Source: Bifidobacterium cebidarum (lineage in GTDB: Bacteria; Actinomycetota; Actinomycetes; Actinomycetales; Bifidobacteriaceae). From it: a stretch of 64,000 bases of DNA. How positions within the stretch are numbered: the stretch's first letter is position 1; each line of letters begins with the position of its first letter. The notes below the pieces were generated by a model, which worked only from the letters and a program-made list of their open reading frames with translations, had not been told where the DNA came from and made no database searches. The position numbers were made by a program, and so were the translations under genes. The stretch is from positions 102,753-166,752 of the forward strand of contig NZ_WBVS01000005.1 of the NCBI RefSeq assembly GCF_009193305.1. Reading direction: 5' to 3'. Positions 1 through 8,660 of this stretch are shown one piece after another.

Positions 1-485
1 CGGGCGTACTGGCTCGTATCGCCGGCCTGTTCGCCCGCCGTGCGTTCAACATCAACTCCCTGTCCGTCTCCCCCACCGAGCGTCCGGATATCTCCCGTGT
101 GACCGTGACCGCCGACGTGGAGGCCGTGCCGCTCGAGCAAATCATCAAGCAGCTCAACAAGCTGCTGCACGTGCTGAAGATCGTGGAGTTGGACCCGAAT
201 TCCACCGTGGAGCGCGAACTCGTGCTCATCAAGGTGGCGGCCAACCAGTCCAACCGTTCCGACGTGCTTGAGATCGTGCGCCTGTTCCGCGTGCGCGTGG
301 TGGATGTGAACCCGGAGTCCCTGACCATTGAGGCCACCGGCGCTGAAGGCAAGATCGATGCGTTGCTCGGACTTTTGGAGCATTACGGCGTGATCGAGCT
401 GGTGCGCTCCGGTGCCGTGGCCGTGACCCGCGGCCCACGCGCCTTGAGCGAAAAGGTAATCGGTTCCGAAGTCACTGGCCGCTGA
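1..485 (+). CDS. ilvN: Acetolactate synthase small (regulatory) subunit, 5' end outside window
   Basis: The open frame enters from the left edge (first full codon at base 3) and stops with TGA at 483-485, leaving about 160 residues. The visible N-terminal part reads GVLARIAGLFARRAFNINSL, the ACT-domain start typical of IlvN/IlvH, followed by the second conserved domain ending in TRGPRALSEK. This subunit binds the catalytic subunit IlvB and confers valine feedback control in branched-chain amino acid synthesis. The catalytic gene is expected just upstream, outside the window. Only a few N-terminal residues appear to be missing. A hairpin terminator follows within 75 bases. Confidence 0.93.
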   Translation, partial: GVLARIAGLFARRAFNINSLSVSPTERPDISRVTVTADVEAVPLEQIIKQLNKLLHVLKIVELDPNSTVERELVLIKVAANQSNRSDVLEIVRLFRVRVVDVNPESLTIEATGAEGKIDALLGLLEHYGVIELVRSGAVAVTRGPRALSEKVIGSEVTGR

Positions 486-523
486 GCCGTTCCAGCCCAA
501 AAGCCCAATCCAATTGCCTCACT

Positions 524-556
524 AAACGTACGCTGAGCGTTCGCCAGCGTACGTTT
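524..556. terminator. Bidirectional hairpin terminator between ilvN and kinase gene
   Basis: Arms AAACGTACGCTG (524-535) and CAGCGTACGTTT (545-556) are perfectly complementary with a 9-base loop. The flanking bases CTCAC/GCGAG nearly extend the stem. It separates two convergent genes and closely resembles the hairpin at 2724-2768. Confidence 0.7.
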
Positions 557-583
557 TGCGAGGTAATGATGGCAATGTCGCTG

Positions 584-1264
584 TTAATAGAGATTCAGCG
601 TCGGCAGTTCGACCGTGGCATCGGCACGGCCTCGGCATGCGGCAATGCGACGCGCGTTAATTTCGTCGACTTCCATCACCCACTTGCGCGCCTGCTCGGG
701 AGTCTTGCCGAATTGAATGTGGCGTTCCACCAAGCGCTCACGGCGCAGATCATCATCCACATCCACGTACCAGACTTCGGTCATGGCAGCGCGCACGTCC
801 TTCCATGCATCGGCTTCGTCAAGTAGATAGTTGCCTTCAGTCACCACCAAACGCGTCCATGGGAATACCGGAATCGCGCCAGCCAGCGGCTGCTCCAAGT
901 CACGCTCAAACATCGGAGCGTAAATCACACCATCTTCGCCCTGATGAATCCGCTGCAGCAACGAACGATAGCCACGCGCATCAAATGTATCGATGGCACC
1001 CTTGCGCTGCAGACGGCCCAGGCGCTTCAACTCCACATCCGCCAAGTGATAGCCGTCCATCGGCACCCACGCGGCGAAATGATCGGCAGGATTAACAAGC
1101 CCGGTCTCACTGCCATCCTCGAACGCCTCAGCCAGCAACTGAGCCAACGTGGACTTTCCAGCACCTGGCGCGCCGACAATGCCGAGAATCACACGTTCAT
1201 GAGATTCGAGCAGTTCCCTGACACGAGCCTTGGCTTCTTCGAGATTTGCGATGTTGACTACCAT
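584..1264 (-). CDS. Nucleoside/nucleotide kinase family protein (P-loop kinase)
   Basis: A 226-residue protein with a Walker A motif GAPGAGKS at residues 31-38, in the uridine kinase/pantothenate kinase-like P-loop fold. Proteins of this layout (PMDGYHL after the P-loop, then an EGNYLL segment) are usually annotated as nucleoside/nucleotide kinase family and some phosphorylate sugars. The substrate cannot be read from the sequence. The ATG at 1262-1264 is preceded by an AGGAAGGAAA ribosome site. The gene is divergent from a ROK-family regulator with a palindromic operator between them, so control by that regulator and a sugar-related role are plausible inferences. Confidence 0.82.
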   Translation of the reverse strand: MVVNIANLEEAKARVRELLESHERVILGIVGAPGAGKSTLAQLLAEAFEDGSETGLVNPADHFAAWVPMDGYHLADVELKRLGRLQRKGAIDTFDARGYRSLLQRIHQGEDGVIYAPMFERDLEQPLAGAIPVFPWTRLVVTEGNYLLDEADAWKDVRAAMTEVWYVDVDDDLRRERLVERHIQFGKTPEQARKWVMEVDEINARRIAACRGRADATVELPTLNLY

Positions 1265-1407
1265 TGTCGTTTCCTTCCTCGGAATTTACCCTGCTGTATT
1301 TACGTTGGCCTCGTTGGAATTCCGCTATCGCAGACTCTCAGCGAGCTGGAGTTTCGAATGCTTCACCGTCATTCGTTTACTCTTTACGATACATAACTAT
1401 ACCATTG

Positions 1408-1429
1408 TTTTGTATATCCCTATACAAAA
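1408..1429. promoter_or_regulatory. Palindromic operator between kinase and ROK genes
   Basis: Perfect 9-base inverted repeat TTTTGTATA (1408-1416) / TATACAAAA (1421-1429) with a 4-base spacer, in the AT-rich 210-base gap between the divergent kinase and ROK genes. It is the obvious candidate site for the ROK regulator, acting on one or both genes. Confidence 0.6.
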
Positions 1430-1473
1430 GCAAGAGGATAATTGTAAAAGATTTGTCAAATATCTGATGCTGT

Positions 1474-2715
1474 ATGCTAACAACTATGGATAAGTCATCG
1501 GAGCTCATCGAGGTCAGCATCGGAACCATTGAATTGCTCACCCTCTTGCGAGAACGTGGACCGATGACACGCAGTGAAATCGGCACCGCCACCGGTTGGG
1601 CGCGACCCACCGTGAACAGGCGCATCGATGAACTGGCCGCCATTGGCATCGCACAACCGCTCGCCATTCCCAGCGCAACAGGAGGCCGCCCCGCACAAGG
1701 TTTTTCGTTCAACGCATCCTGCGCGTATATTCTGTCCATAGACATTGCCACTACGGCCACAGCGATTGCCTTGTGCGACCTTTCCGGGCAGCCAATCAGC
1801 ACACAGACGATCAACGTCGGCGCGGAGAACGAACCAGAAGATGCTTTGCGCGCGATTAGCTCAATCGCCGACGCCATACTCACCGCAGGATTAGACGATA
1901 CCGGCAGTACGCACACGCCTCGCTTATACGCAATATCCGTTGCCGTCACCACTCGAGTCGAGACAGTTACCGGCAACATCATTCAAGCTCCGGTGATGCA
2001 GCATTGGGAAAACCATCATTTGCGGGAATATTTTGCCGGCCGTTATCATGTCTCCGCCTTTATCGAGAATGACGCCAACGTTCGCGCCCTCTGCAAGGCA
2101 CACGACCTAGCCACCGATCGCGCGCACATCGTGCCCAATCTGCTGTATGTGCACGCCGGTATGGGACTCGGCGCCGGCATCATCTCCTCTGGCACCATCA
2201 TGCATGGCACCTGTGGAGCTGCAGGAGACATCGGACACATCCACGTCTTCGGCAGTATTGGCGAGCGCAACCTATGCCGCTGCGGCAATACCGGATGCGT
2301 AGAGGCCACCGCCGGAGGATGGGCCATATTGCAGACCCTGCAAGCTCAGGGCAAGCCTGCGCACACTCTGGATGATGTAGTGGAGCTCGCCAACCACGGC
2401 GATATTGAAACCATACAACTTATCCGCCAGGCTGGCCGACTGATCGGCGACGTAGTCTCCGCCTGCGTCAATATGCTCAATCCATCATGCATCGTGGTCG
2501 GAGGCGAGCTTTCGCACTGCGGCGAACTGTTGATGAATGGCATCCGCGAGCGTGTATGGGCGCGCGCGCAGCCGCTCGCGACCAAATCGTTGCGCATCGA
2601 AACCTGCTCCGACGAGGCGCAAGCCGGCATTATCGGGTTGGCGTATGTTGCCATCGACCAGGGATTGACTTCGTTGGATATGCTGCAGAACTTCGCCGAT
2701 CAACAGAACCAATAG
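1474..2715 (+). CDS. ROK family transcriptional regulator
   Basis: A 413-residue protein with an N-terminal winged helix-turn-helix (residues about 15-60, motif SEIGTATGWARPTVNRRI) and a C-terminal ROK sugar-kinase-like domain. The ROK zinc motif CRCGNTGCVEA starts at residue 268 with cysteines 268, 270 and 275, and GMGLGAGII is the conserved phosphate-loop region. Members such as NagC and XylR repress sugar genes and are relieved by a sugar ligand. No ribosome site precedes either the ATG at 1474 or the in-frame ATG at 1486, so the start is uncertain and the message may be leaderless. It is divergent from the kinase gene. Confidence 0.9.
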   Translation: MLTTMDKSSELIEVSIGTIELLTLLRERGPMTRSEIGTATGWARPTVNRRIDELAAIGIAQPLAIPSATGGRPAQGFSFNASCAYILSIDIATTATAIALCDLSGQPISTQTINVGAENEPEDALRAISSIADAILTAGLDDTGSTHTPRLYAISVAVTTRVETVTGNIIQAPVMQHWENHHLREYFAGRYHVSAFIENDANVRALCKAHDLATDRAHIVPNLLYVHAGMGLGAGIISSGTIMHGTCGAAGDIGHIHVFGSIGERNLCRCGNTGCVEATAGGWAILQTLQAQGKPAHTLDDVVELANHGDIETIQLIRQAGRLIGDVVSACVNMLNPSCIVVGGELSHCGELLMNGIRERVWARAQPLATKSLRIETCSDEAQAGIIGLAYVAIDQGLTSLDMLQNFADQQNQ

Positions 2716-2723
2716 CCCATCAT

Positions 2724-2768
2724 CTCACTCAACGTACGCTGAGCAGCAGTCACCGTACGTTGAGTGAG
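2724..2768. terminator. Strong hairpin after the ROK gene
   Basis: Perfect 15-base inverted repeat CTCACTCAACGTACG (2724-2738) / CGTACGTTGAGTGAG (2754-2768) with a 15-base loop, starting 9 bases after the ROK stop. It shares its core with the hairpin at 524-556. Confidence 0.7.
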
Positions 2769-2787
2769 GTGTTTCTGTCTTGTTATC

Positions 2788-2830
2788 TGCTAGCAAAATG
2801 CATGCAGATTATGCTAGCATTTTGCTAGCA
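2788..2830. promoter_or_regulatory. Operator of the toxin-antitoxin operon
   Basis: Perfect 12-base inverted repeat TGCTAGCAAAAT (2788-2799) / ATTTTGCTAGCA (2819-2830), with another palindrome ATGCTAGCAT at 2811-2820 sharing the GCTAGC core. Three GCTAGC half-sites just upstream of the antitoxin gene fit autorepression by a ribbon-helix-helix antitoxin. Confidence 0.65.
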
Positions 2831-2873
2831 CAGACAACGATGTCTTACAACGATTACGGAAAGGGGCTCCACC

Positions 2874-3164
2874 ATGGCAACCATCACTTTGCGCAAAGTA
2901 CCTGACGAATGCGTGGAAATCTTGAAGAAGGCAGCCAAGAACAATAATCGCTCTATGGAAGCCGAAGCTAAATCAGTGCTGGAAGAGTTCACTGCGCAGT
3001 ATGCGGCACATAAGATTGTCACTAACGCTGATCTGGTTCAGGAAATGTGGCGTCTGCTGGATGGGCACGGGCTCGACGAGGATGAGGAACTCGTGCCGCC
3101 GCGCAATACATATGACACCGAACCACGCCCCGTTGATTTCGGAGACGATGATGATTGTGCTTGA
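2874..3164 (+). CDS. FitA/VapB-like ribbon-helix-helix antitoxin
   Basis: A 96-residue protein whose N-terminus MATITLRKVPDECVEILKKA is a ribbon-helix-helix DNA-binding motif of the Arc/FitA type. The acidic C-terminal tail (residues about 70-96, rich in Asp and Glu) would wrap and neutralise the toxin. An AAGGGG ribosome site lies 7 bases before the ATG. The gene overlaps the following PIN-domain toxin gene by about 14 bases, the usual co-translated arrangement. GCTAGC palindromes upstream are the likely autoregulatory operator. Confidence 0.88.
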   Translation: MATITLRKVPDECVEILKKAAKNNNRSMEAEAKSVLEEFTAQYAAHKIVTNADLVQEMWRLLDGHGLDEDEELVPPRNTYDTEPRPVDFGDDDDCA

Positions 3165-3576
3165 TACCAACGTCGTGAGCGAAATCCTCAAAAAGGACAA
3201 GAGCGATCACAACGTCATTAACTGGTTTATCCAATTACCTCCGCAAGAGTGCCGCACAACAACGGTTACCGTGGCGGAATTGTTGTATGGACTTGCTCTC
3301 AAGCCGGCCGGATGGAAAAGAGACGCATTGTCTCAAACCATTCAGGCATTCATCGCAACCTATAGAAACCGAACCTGGTCATTTAACCAGACAGCCGCAA
3401 CCCATTATGCGGCAATCGCCGCATCACGCCGGCAAGCCGGACGGCCCATCGGCGTGCAGGATGCCATGATTGCAGCTATCGCACGCTCTCACGGCGCTAC
3501 AGTCGCAACCCGCAATATCAAGGATTTTGAGGGCACCGGAGTCGAACTCATCAATCCATGGGAGTACGCGCAATAA
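3151..3576 (+). CDS. PIN-domain toxin (FitB/VapC-type ribonuclease)
   Basis: A 141-residue PIN domain beginning MIVLDTNVVSEILK. The four acidic metal-binding residues are visible: D5, E43 (VAELLYG), D104 (GVQDAMIAA) and D125 (RNIKDF). Family members cleave tRNA or rRNA when the antitoxin is lost. Two adjacent ATG codons (3148 and 3151) could each be the start. The reading frame overlaps the end of the antitoxin gene. All catalytic residues are present, so the toxin is probably functional. Confidence 0.9.
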   Translation: MIVLDTNVVSEILKKDKSDHNVINWFIQLPPQECRTTTVTVAELLYGLALKPAGWKRDALSQTIQAFIATYRNRTWSFNQTAATHYAAIAASRRQAGRPIGVQDAMIAAIARSHGATVATRNIKDFEGTGVELINPWEYAQ

Positions 3577-3596
3577 TGTCGCAGCGGAGCCGATAG

Positions 3597-5849
3597 TTAC
3601 CCCAGCTGTTCGGAGAGTTCCATCCATTCGGCGGTAAGGTCGTCGGATTCGGAGTTGATGGCGTTGAGCTGCTCGTTGAGCTTGTTGAGGCCCTCGTAGT
3701 CGGCGGGATCATGGGCGGCCATCTTCGCTTCAAGGTCACTCTTCTGCTCCTCGAGCTTGGCGAGTTTGCGTTCGATGGCGTTCACGCGCTTGGAAGCCTC
3801 ATGGAAGGCCTTGCCGGTGAGTTTGGCCGAATCATCAACACTATCCGAGGAGGAAGCCGACTGAGTCGCAGGTTGAGCGAAAGATGCAGCAGTATTGGCG
3901 GCAGCCGCCTTGCCCTTGCCGGACTTCGCCGAGCTGCTGCCCGTGCCTGCAAAGCCAGGGTTGTCGGCCGGCAATCCCTTGCCGTTCTTGATGTCCTCGA
4001 CCATATCGAGGTAATCCTGCACACCGCCGGGCAGATGGCGCACCTTGCCGCCAAGCAGGGCGAACTGCTGGTCGGTGACGCGCTCGAGCAGGTAACGGTC
4101 GTGGGAGACCACGATCAGCGTGCCAGGCCAGGTATCGAGCAGATCCTCCATCACGGCGAGCATATCGGTGTCCAGATCGTTGCCGGGCTCGTCCATGATG
4201 AGTACGTTGGGCTCATCGAGCAGAATCAGCAGCAGCTGCATACGCCGCTTCTGACCACCGGAGAGGTCACGAATCGGCGTCATCAGCTGGGCGGACTCGA
4301 AGCCAAGCCGCTCCATCAACTGGCCCGGCGTCACTTCCTTGCCGTCCACAATGTAGCTCGGCTTATAGCGGGAGAGCACTTCCTTGATCTTGTACTTGCC
4401 AAGCTTCTCCAGCTCGTCGAGTCGCTGCGAGAGCACCGCGAACTTCACTGTCTTACCGATGTTCACGTGTCCCGCGGTCGGGGTGAGCGTGCCATCGATG
4501 AGCTTCAGCAGCGTGGACTTGCCGGCGCCGTTCGCACCGACGATGCCGAAACGATCGCCCGGTCCGATCAGCCAGGTCACATCGTCGAGAATCTCACGGC
4601 CGGACACCGTCACCTTGCGTGCGGCCGAGGTGGCGGCATCGCCATCGGCACCGGATGCAGCAGCATCACCGCCGATGGTCTCGCCACCGGTGTTCATGCG
4701 ACGCACCTCGCGATCGTCGGCAAGCTGCGGATTGCCACCCTCGGCTTCGGCCTTCTTAAGGGCCTCTTCCGCAGCCTCTACGGCCTCCGGCACACCGGCA
4801 TCCACCAGGCGCGGGTCGGTCATGTCGGTGACCGCCACCTCGACGGAACCATGCAGCTGCGGTTCGGCATACATGGCGTTGACCACGTCCACGCGGGAGG
4901 CGGATGCGGAGAGCGCGGCAACATCCGGGTCGATGTCGGCCATGCCCTGCGGCTTTTCGAAGATCTGCGTCACGTCGACGAGGTCGACCACCTGCTTGCC
5001 GAGGCGGGAAGTGGCCATCTGCTTCAGTTCGAGCGTGTTACGCATCGGCGGCACATCGGCGATGAGCTCGCGGGCTGCCTTCACATGGAACTTCTGCTTG
5101 GTAGAGCGGGCACGAGCGCCGCGGGAGAGCCATGCGAGCTCCTTGCGCGCCAGATTGCGACGCTTGGTTTCGCGCACGTCGGCCTGGCGGTCGCGTTCCA
5201 CGCGTTGGAGCATGTATGCGGAATAGCCGCCTTCGAACGGTTCGATCTCGCCATCGTGGACTTCCCACATCGACTCGCAGACCTCGTCCAGGAACCAGCG
5301 GTCGTGGGTGACCAGCAGCAACGCGCCCTGGCCCTTCGGCCAGCGGTTCTTCAGGTGTTCGGCAAGCCAGTGGATGGTGACCACGTCGAGGTGGTTGGTG
5401 GGCTCGTCGAGCGCGAGGATATCCCAGTCCTTGAGCAGCAGTCGGGCCAAATCGGCACGGCGGCGCTGACCGCCGGACAGAGAGCCGATCTTGGCGTCAA
5501 GGCTCATGCCGCCGAGCAGCGCTTCGACGATTTCGCGGGAGGTGTTATCAGAGGCCCATTCGTAATCCGCACGGCCTTCAAGCGCGGCTTCGCGAATAGT
5601 GGCGTTGTCATCCAGCGGATCACGCTGGTCGAGCATGCCGAATGTCAGTCCACCGCGCTTCGTCACACGGCCGGAATCGGGCTCCTGCGCGCCACGGAAC
5701 AGGTGCAACAACGTGGATTTGCCGTCGCCATTGCGGCCGACGATGCCGATACGGTCACCCTCGAAAACACCTTGCGTCACATCCGTGAAGATGGTTTTGG
5801 TGGCGAAAGCGAGCGAAACGTGTTCAAGTCCAATATCGTAAGTCGGCAT
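3597..5849 (-). CDS. ABC-F family ATP-binding protein (Uup-like)
   Basis: A 750-residue soluble protein with two ABC ATPase domains and no membrane segment, the ABC-F layout. Domain 1 has Walker A GRNGDGKST near residue 38 and signature LSGGQRRRADLARLL. Domain 2 has GANGAGKST near residue 440 and signature LSGGQKRRMQLLLILL. The inter-domain linker is unusually long (about residues 290-420) and contains Ala/Glu-rich and Gly/Asp-rich stretches. The C-terminus (about 670-750) is a predicted coiled coil like that of Uup. ABC-F proteins act on the ribosome or in DNA-related processes. The exact role cannot be assigned. Confidence 0.9.
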   Translation of the reverse strand: MPTYDIGLEHVSLAFATKTIFTDVTQGVFEGDRIGIVGRNGDGKSTLLHLFRGAQEPDSGRVTKRGGLTFGMLDQRDPLDDNATIREAALEGRADYEWASDNTSREIVEALLGGMSLDAKIGSLSGGQRRRADLARLLLKDWDILALDEPTNHLDVVTIHWLAEHLKNRWPKGQGALLLVTHDRWFLDEVCESMWEVHDGEIEPFEGGYSAYMLQRVERDRQADVRETKRRNLARKELAWLSRGARARSTKQKFHVKAARELIADVPPMRNTLELKQMATSRLGKQVVDLVDVTQIFEKPQGMADIDPDVAALSASASRVDVVNAMYAEPQLHGSVEVAVTDMTDPRLVDAGVPEAVEAAEEALKKAEAEGGNPQLADDREVRRMNTGGETIGGDAAASGADGDAATSAARKVTVSGREILDDVTWLIGPGDRFGIVGANGAGKSTLLKLIDGTLTPTAGHVNIGKTVKFAVLSQRLDELEKLGKYKIKEVLSRYKPSYIVDGKEVTPGQLMERLGFESAQLMTPIRDLSGGQKRRMQLLLILLDEPNVLIMDEPGNDLDTDMLAVMEDLLDTWPGTLIVVSHDRYLLERVTDQQFALLGGKVRHLPGGVQDYLDMVEDIKNGKGLPADNPGFAGTGSSSAKSGKGKAAAANTAASFAQPATQSASSSDSVDDSAKLTGKAFHEASKRVNAIERKLAKLEEQKSDLEAKMAAHDPADYEGLNKLNEQLNAINSESDDLTAEWMELSEQLG

Positions 5850-5901
5850 GATTCACCAATGTAGCGGCATGCTTGCCCATCGGCAGTCTCATGCCGCAGA
5901 C

Positions 5902-6630
5902 CTACTCAGTCAGCGTCTGCGCATACGAGTTACAGCGGGCCGCGAATCCGGAGAAGACCTGCTCGGCGAGCGGCTGCAGCAGCGGATCATACTGCGCGAA
6001 CTGTTCACGCAACTGCGACTTCGAGCCGCCGGCATCCTTCAGATCCTTGACCATGCTGGGCTCTTCCAGCCATTCGTCCAGCAGCGAACCGCACACCTCG
6101 AGATGAAACTGCAGGCCCAATGCCGATCCGAGGCGGAATGCCTGCACCTTGGTGCCGGCCGAGCGGGCGAGCAGCTCGCCACCTTCCGGCAATCCCACCA
6201 CATCGTTATGCCAGTGCAGCACGTTCAGCTGTTTATCCCACATGGAGAAGTAGTCGTGCTTTTCCACGCGCTTGATTGGCGCGAAACCGATTTCAGGCGC
6301 ATCGCCCTTGCGCAGCTGGGCACCCAGCGCCGTAGCGATGATCTGATGACCCAAGCACACACCGAGCACCGGCTTGCCGGAAGCCACAGCGGCCTTGGCA
6401 AGCTTGGCCTCGGTTTTGAGCCCGGGATACTTGTCGTAATCAAGCGCGCCCATCGGGCCGCCCATAATCACCACACCTGCAAGTTCGCCAAAATCCGGAA
6501 GGTCGGGCTTCTTCTTTTTGGTGATGTTCATCGTCACCGTCTGAATGCCGAGATCCTCAAGGTTCGACAGGATGCGCCCGGGGCGTTCCCATGAAACATG
6601 TTGCAAAATGAGCACTTGTGGTGTGACCAT
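5902..6630 (-). CDS. Class I (type 1) glutamine amidotransferase
   Basis: About 242 residues from the ATG at 6628-6630, giving MVTPQVLILQHVSWERPGRI. The open frame continues upstream and another ATG lies at 6637-6639, but the homologous part begins here. The nucleophile motif GVCLGHQ and the C-terminal FHLEV (catalytic His and Glu) mark a class I GATase of the GMP-synthase-like stand-alone type. It would release ammonia from glutamine for an unknown acceptor. It stands alone, ends 50 bases from the ABC-F start on the same strand and is divergent from cysS. Confidence 0.85.
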   Translation of the reverse strand: MVTPQVLILQHVSWERPGRILSNLEDLGIQTVTMNITKKKKPDLPDFGELAGVVIMGGPMGALDYDKYPGLKTEAKLAKAAVASGKPVLGVCLGHQIIATALGAQLRKGDAPEIGFAPIKRVEKHDYFSMWDKQLNVLHWHNDVVGLPEGGELLARSAGTKVQAFRLGSALGLQFHLEVCGSLLDEWLEEPSMVKDLKDAGGSKSQLREQFAQYDPLLQPLAEQVFSGFAARCNSYAQTLTE

Positions 6631-6777
6631 GCCTCCCATTGTGGCACGAGCGTTTCCCGTTTGCGTTAATTCCGTGGTGTCGGCTACGTATCGCCCTACA
6701 TCACCGCGTCCGCATCCAGTCCATATTCGCGGCCGACGCAACCTCCATGTCTGGCTTATTCCCTACGCTTGGAGGCT

Positions 6778-8427
6778 ATGGGAAACAGCCAAGAACCGCA
6801 TGATTTCAACATTTCCGTTATGCCTTCGAGCCTTACGCCGGTGCACGTGGCCAAGGCTGCCGAGGGCTTGAACCTGTACGACACCGCTTCGCATCAGGTC
6901 AGTCATTTCGTGCCGCTGAAGCCCGGCCGCGTGGGCATTTACGTGTGCGGCGCCACGGTGCAGTCCTCCCCGCATATCGGCCATATCCGCGCCGCCGTGG
7001 CGTTCGATGTGATTCGTCGCTGGTTCCTGAAGCTCGGCTATCAGGTGACGTTCGTACGCAACGTGACCGACATCGACGACAAGATTCTTGACAAGGCCGC
7101 CGCCGCAGGCCAGCGCTGGTGGGCCCGCGCCTACTACTACGAGCGCGAATTCACCGAGGCATACAACACGCTCGGCGTGCTGCCACCTACTGTTGAGCCG
7201 CGTGCGACCGGTCACATGTCGGACATGATCAATCTGATTCAGCGCATCATCGACAATGGCCATGGCTATGTGGTACTGGATGACGAAGGCAAGCCCACCG
7301 GCAATGTGTACTTCGATGTTGCCTCCTGGCCGCATTATGGCGAGCTGACCCACCAGAAGCAGACCGCCGAGGTGGACGAAGCCGCTGCCGTGGCCGACCG
7401 CATGGGCCCGTCCGTGGACGCCACCGGCACCGACAAGTACAACCCGGTCGATCCGGCCGACGCATCCCCCGACAAGCATGACCCGCGCGATTTCGCCCTG
7501 TGGAAGGCCCCGAAAGACACCGATCCGGAGGATGCCCGCTGGTCCACGCCGTTCGGCGTCGGCCGCCCGGGATGGCATATCGAATGCTCCGCGATGTCCC
7601 ACCGCTATTTGGGCGACGGTTTCGACATCCACGGTGGCGGCTTGGACCTGCGCTTCCCGCACCATGAGAACGAGATGGCCCAGACCCGCGCAGCCGGCTA
7701 CCCGTCCGCGGCCCGTTGGATGCATTCCGCCTGGGTGACCGCCAAGGGCGAGAAGATGTCGAAGTCCCTGGGCACCGGCCTGTCCGTGCCTTCCGTACTG
7801 GCCGAGCATTCCGCATGGGTGGTGCGTTACGCTCTCGGTTCCGTGCAGTACCGTTCGATGCTCGAATGGTCCGATCAGGCGCTGGTCGAGGCTCAGGCCG
7901 CTTATGACCGTGTTTCGAACTTCATCGAACGCGCTGGCGTGGTGCTCGGCGAGCAGCCGACCCGCGATGAAGTCGTGGCAGTGTCCGCCGATGAACTGCC
8001 GGCCGACTTCGTGGCCGCGCTGAACGACGACATCAATGTCTCCGGCGCCACCGCCGCCATTTTCACCGCCATCCGCTCTGGCAATACGCTGCTGTCCAAA
8101 CTGGCCGACCGCGTGGATTCCGAAGCCGCCAAAGCCGAAGTTCGCGAGACGCTGGTCGCCGTGCGCGCCATGCTCGACACCTTGGGCCTCGACCCGCTGG
8201 CCGAGCCGTGGCTCTCCGATGGCGCCGCGGGCGGAGCCGGTGCCGGCGCTGGCGAATCGCCTGAGCACACAGCACTGGAAGCCTTGATTGCCGAGCAGCT
8301 TCAGGCTCGCCAGGAGGCCCGCAAAGCCCGCGACTTCGCCAAGGCCGATGCCATCCGCGATGCTCTGAGCGCTGCCGGCATCGCCATCGAAGACGGCCCG
8401 CAGGGCTCCACGTGGAGCTTGAAGTAG
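6778..8427 (+). CDS. cysS: Cysteinyl-tRNA synthetase
   Basis: Class I aminoacyl-tRNA synthetase that charges tRNA-Cys. The N-terminal catalytic core contains [20 protein letters not shown] (zinc Cys and HIGH-type motif), [11 protein letters not shown], the zinc region GWHIECSAM, and KMSKS in [12 protein letters not shown]. The C-terminal DALR-type helical domain ends in KDRALSAAG-like sequence before WSLK. The length of about 549 residues exceeds the usual 460-500, because of a short N-terminal extension, an insert around residues 195-225 and a Gly/Ala linker near residue 485. The start is uncertain: TTG at 6769, ATG at 6778 or ATG at 6820. GGAGG at 6771-6775 sits too close to 6778. Confidence 0.93.
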   Translation: MGNSQEPHDFNISVMPSSLTPVHVAKAAEGLNLYDTASHQVSHFVPLKPGRVGIYVCGATVQSSPHIGHIRAAVAFDVIRRWFLKLGYQVTFVRNVTDIDDKILDKAAAAGQRWWARAYYYEREFTEAYNTLGVLPPTVEPRATGHMSDMINLIQRIIDNGHGYVVLDDEGKPTGNVYFDVASWPHYGELTHQKQTAEVDEAAAVADRMGPSVDATGTDKYNPVDPADASPDKHDPRDFALWKAPKDTDPEDARWSTPFGVGRPGWHIECSAMSHRYLGDGFDIHGGGLDLRFPHHENEMAQTRAAGYPSAARWMHSAWVTAKGEKMSKSLGTGLSVPSVLAEHSAWVVRYALGSVQYRSMLEWSDQALVEAQAAYDRVSNFIERAGVVLGEQPTRDEVVAVSADELPADFVAALNDDINVSGATAAIFTAIRSGNTLLSKLADRVDSEAAKAEVRETLVAVRAMLDTLGLDPLAEPWLSDGAAGGAGAGAGESPEHTALEALIAEQLQARQEARKARDFAKADAIRDALSAAGIAIEDGPQGSTWSLK

Positions 8428-8455
8428 TTTCCGATGATAACTTGCGGATGTCTCA

Positions 8456-8635
8456 GTGGTACGTTGTCGTGAAATAAGCGATTTCGAGACAACGTACCAC
8501 CGGATTTTGCCACAACAGCACGGTACTCTTGCTTCTCATACGGTTGTACCGCGTTTTTTGGCTCAACATGGAAAGCCGCCAAAAAACGAAGTGGTACGTC
8601 ATCGCAGAATAAGCAATATTGCGATGACGTACCAC
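8456..8635. repeat. Cluster of four intergenic hairpins, outer pair homologous (45-nt units)
   Basis: The gap between cysS and the CDF gene is filled by hairpins. Unit 1 (8456-8500) has 13-base arms starting GTGGTACGTTGTC. Unit 4 (8591-8635) has 16-base arms starting GTGGTACGTCATCGCA. Both are exactly 45 nt, share a loop containing AATAAGC, and differ by paired changes that keep the stems. Between them lie two further inverted repeats: CGGTAC/GTACCG (8521-8551) and an 11-base stem CGTTTTTTGGC/GCCAAAAAACG (8552-8588). It may also serve as a terminator for the two convergent genes. Confidence 0.75.
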
Positions 8636-8660
8636 TCATCATTAGTAAGTCAACCAACAA

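Noticed and set aside
6763..8268. 501-codon minus-strand frame opposite cysS
   Set aside because: Shadow of cysS; no recognisable domain, rich in Gly, His and Arg.
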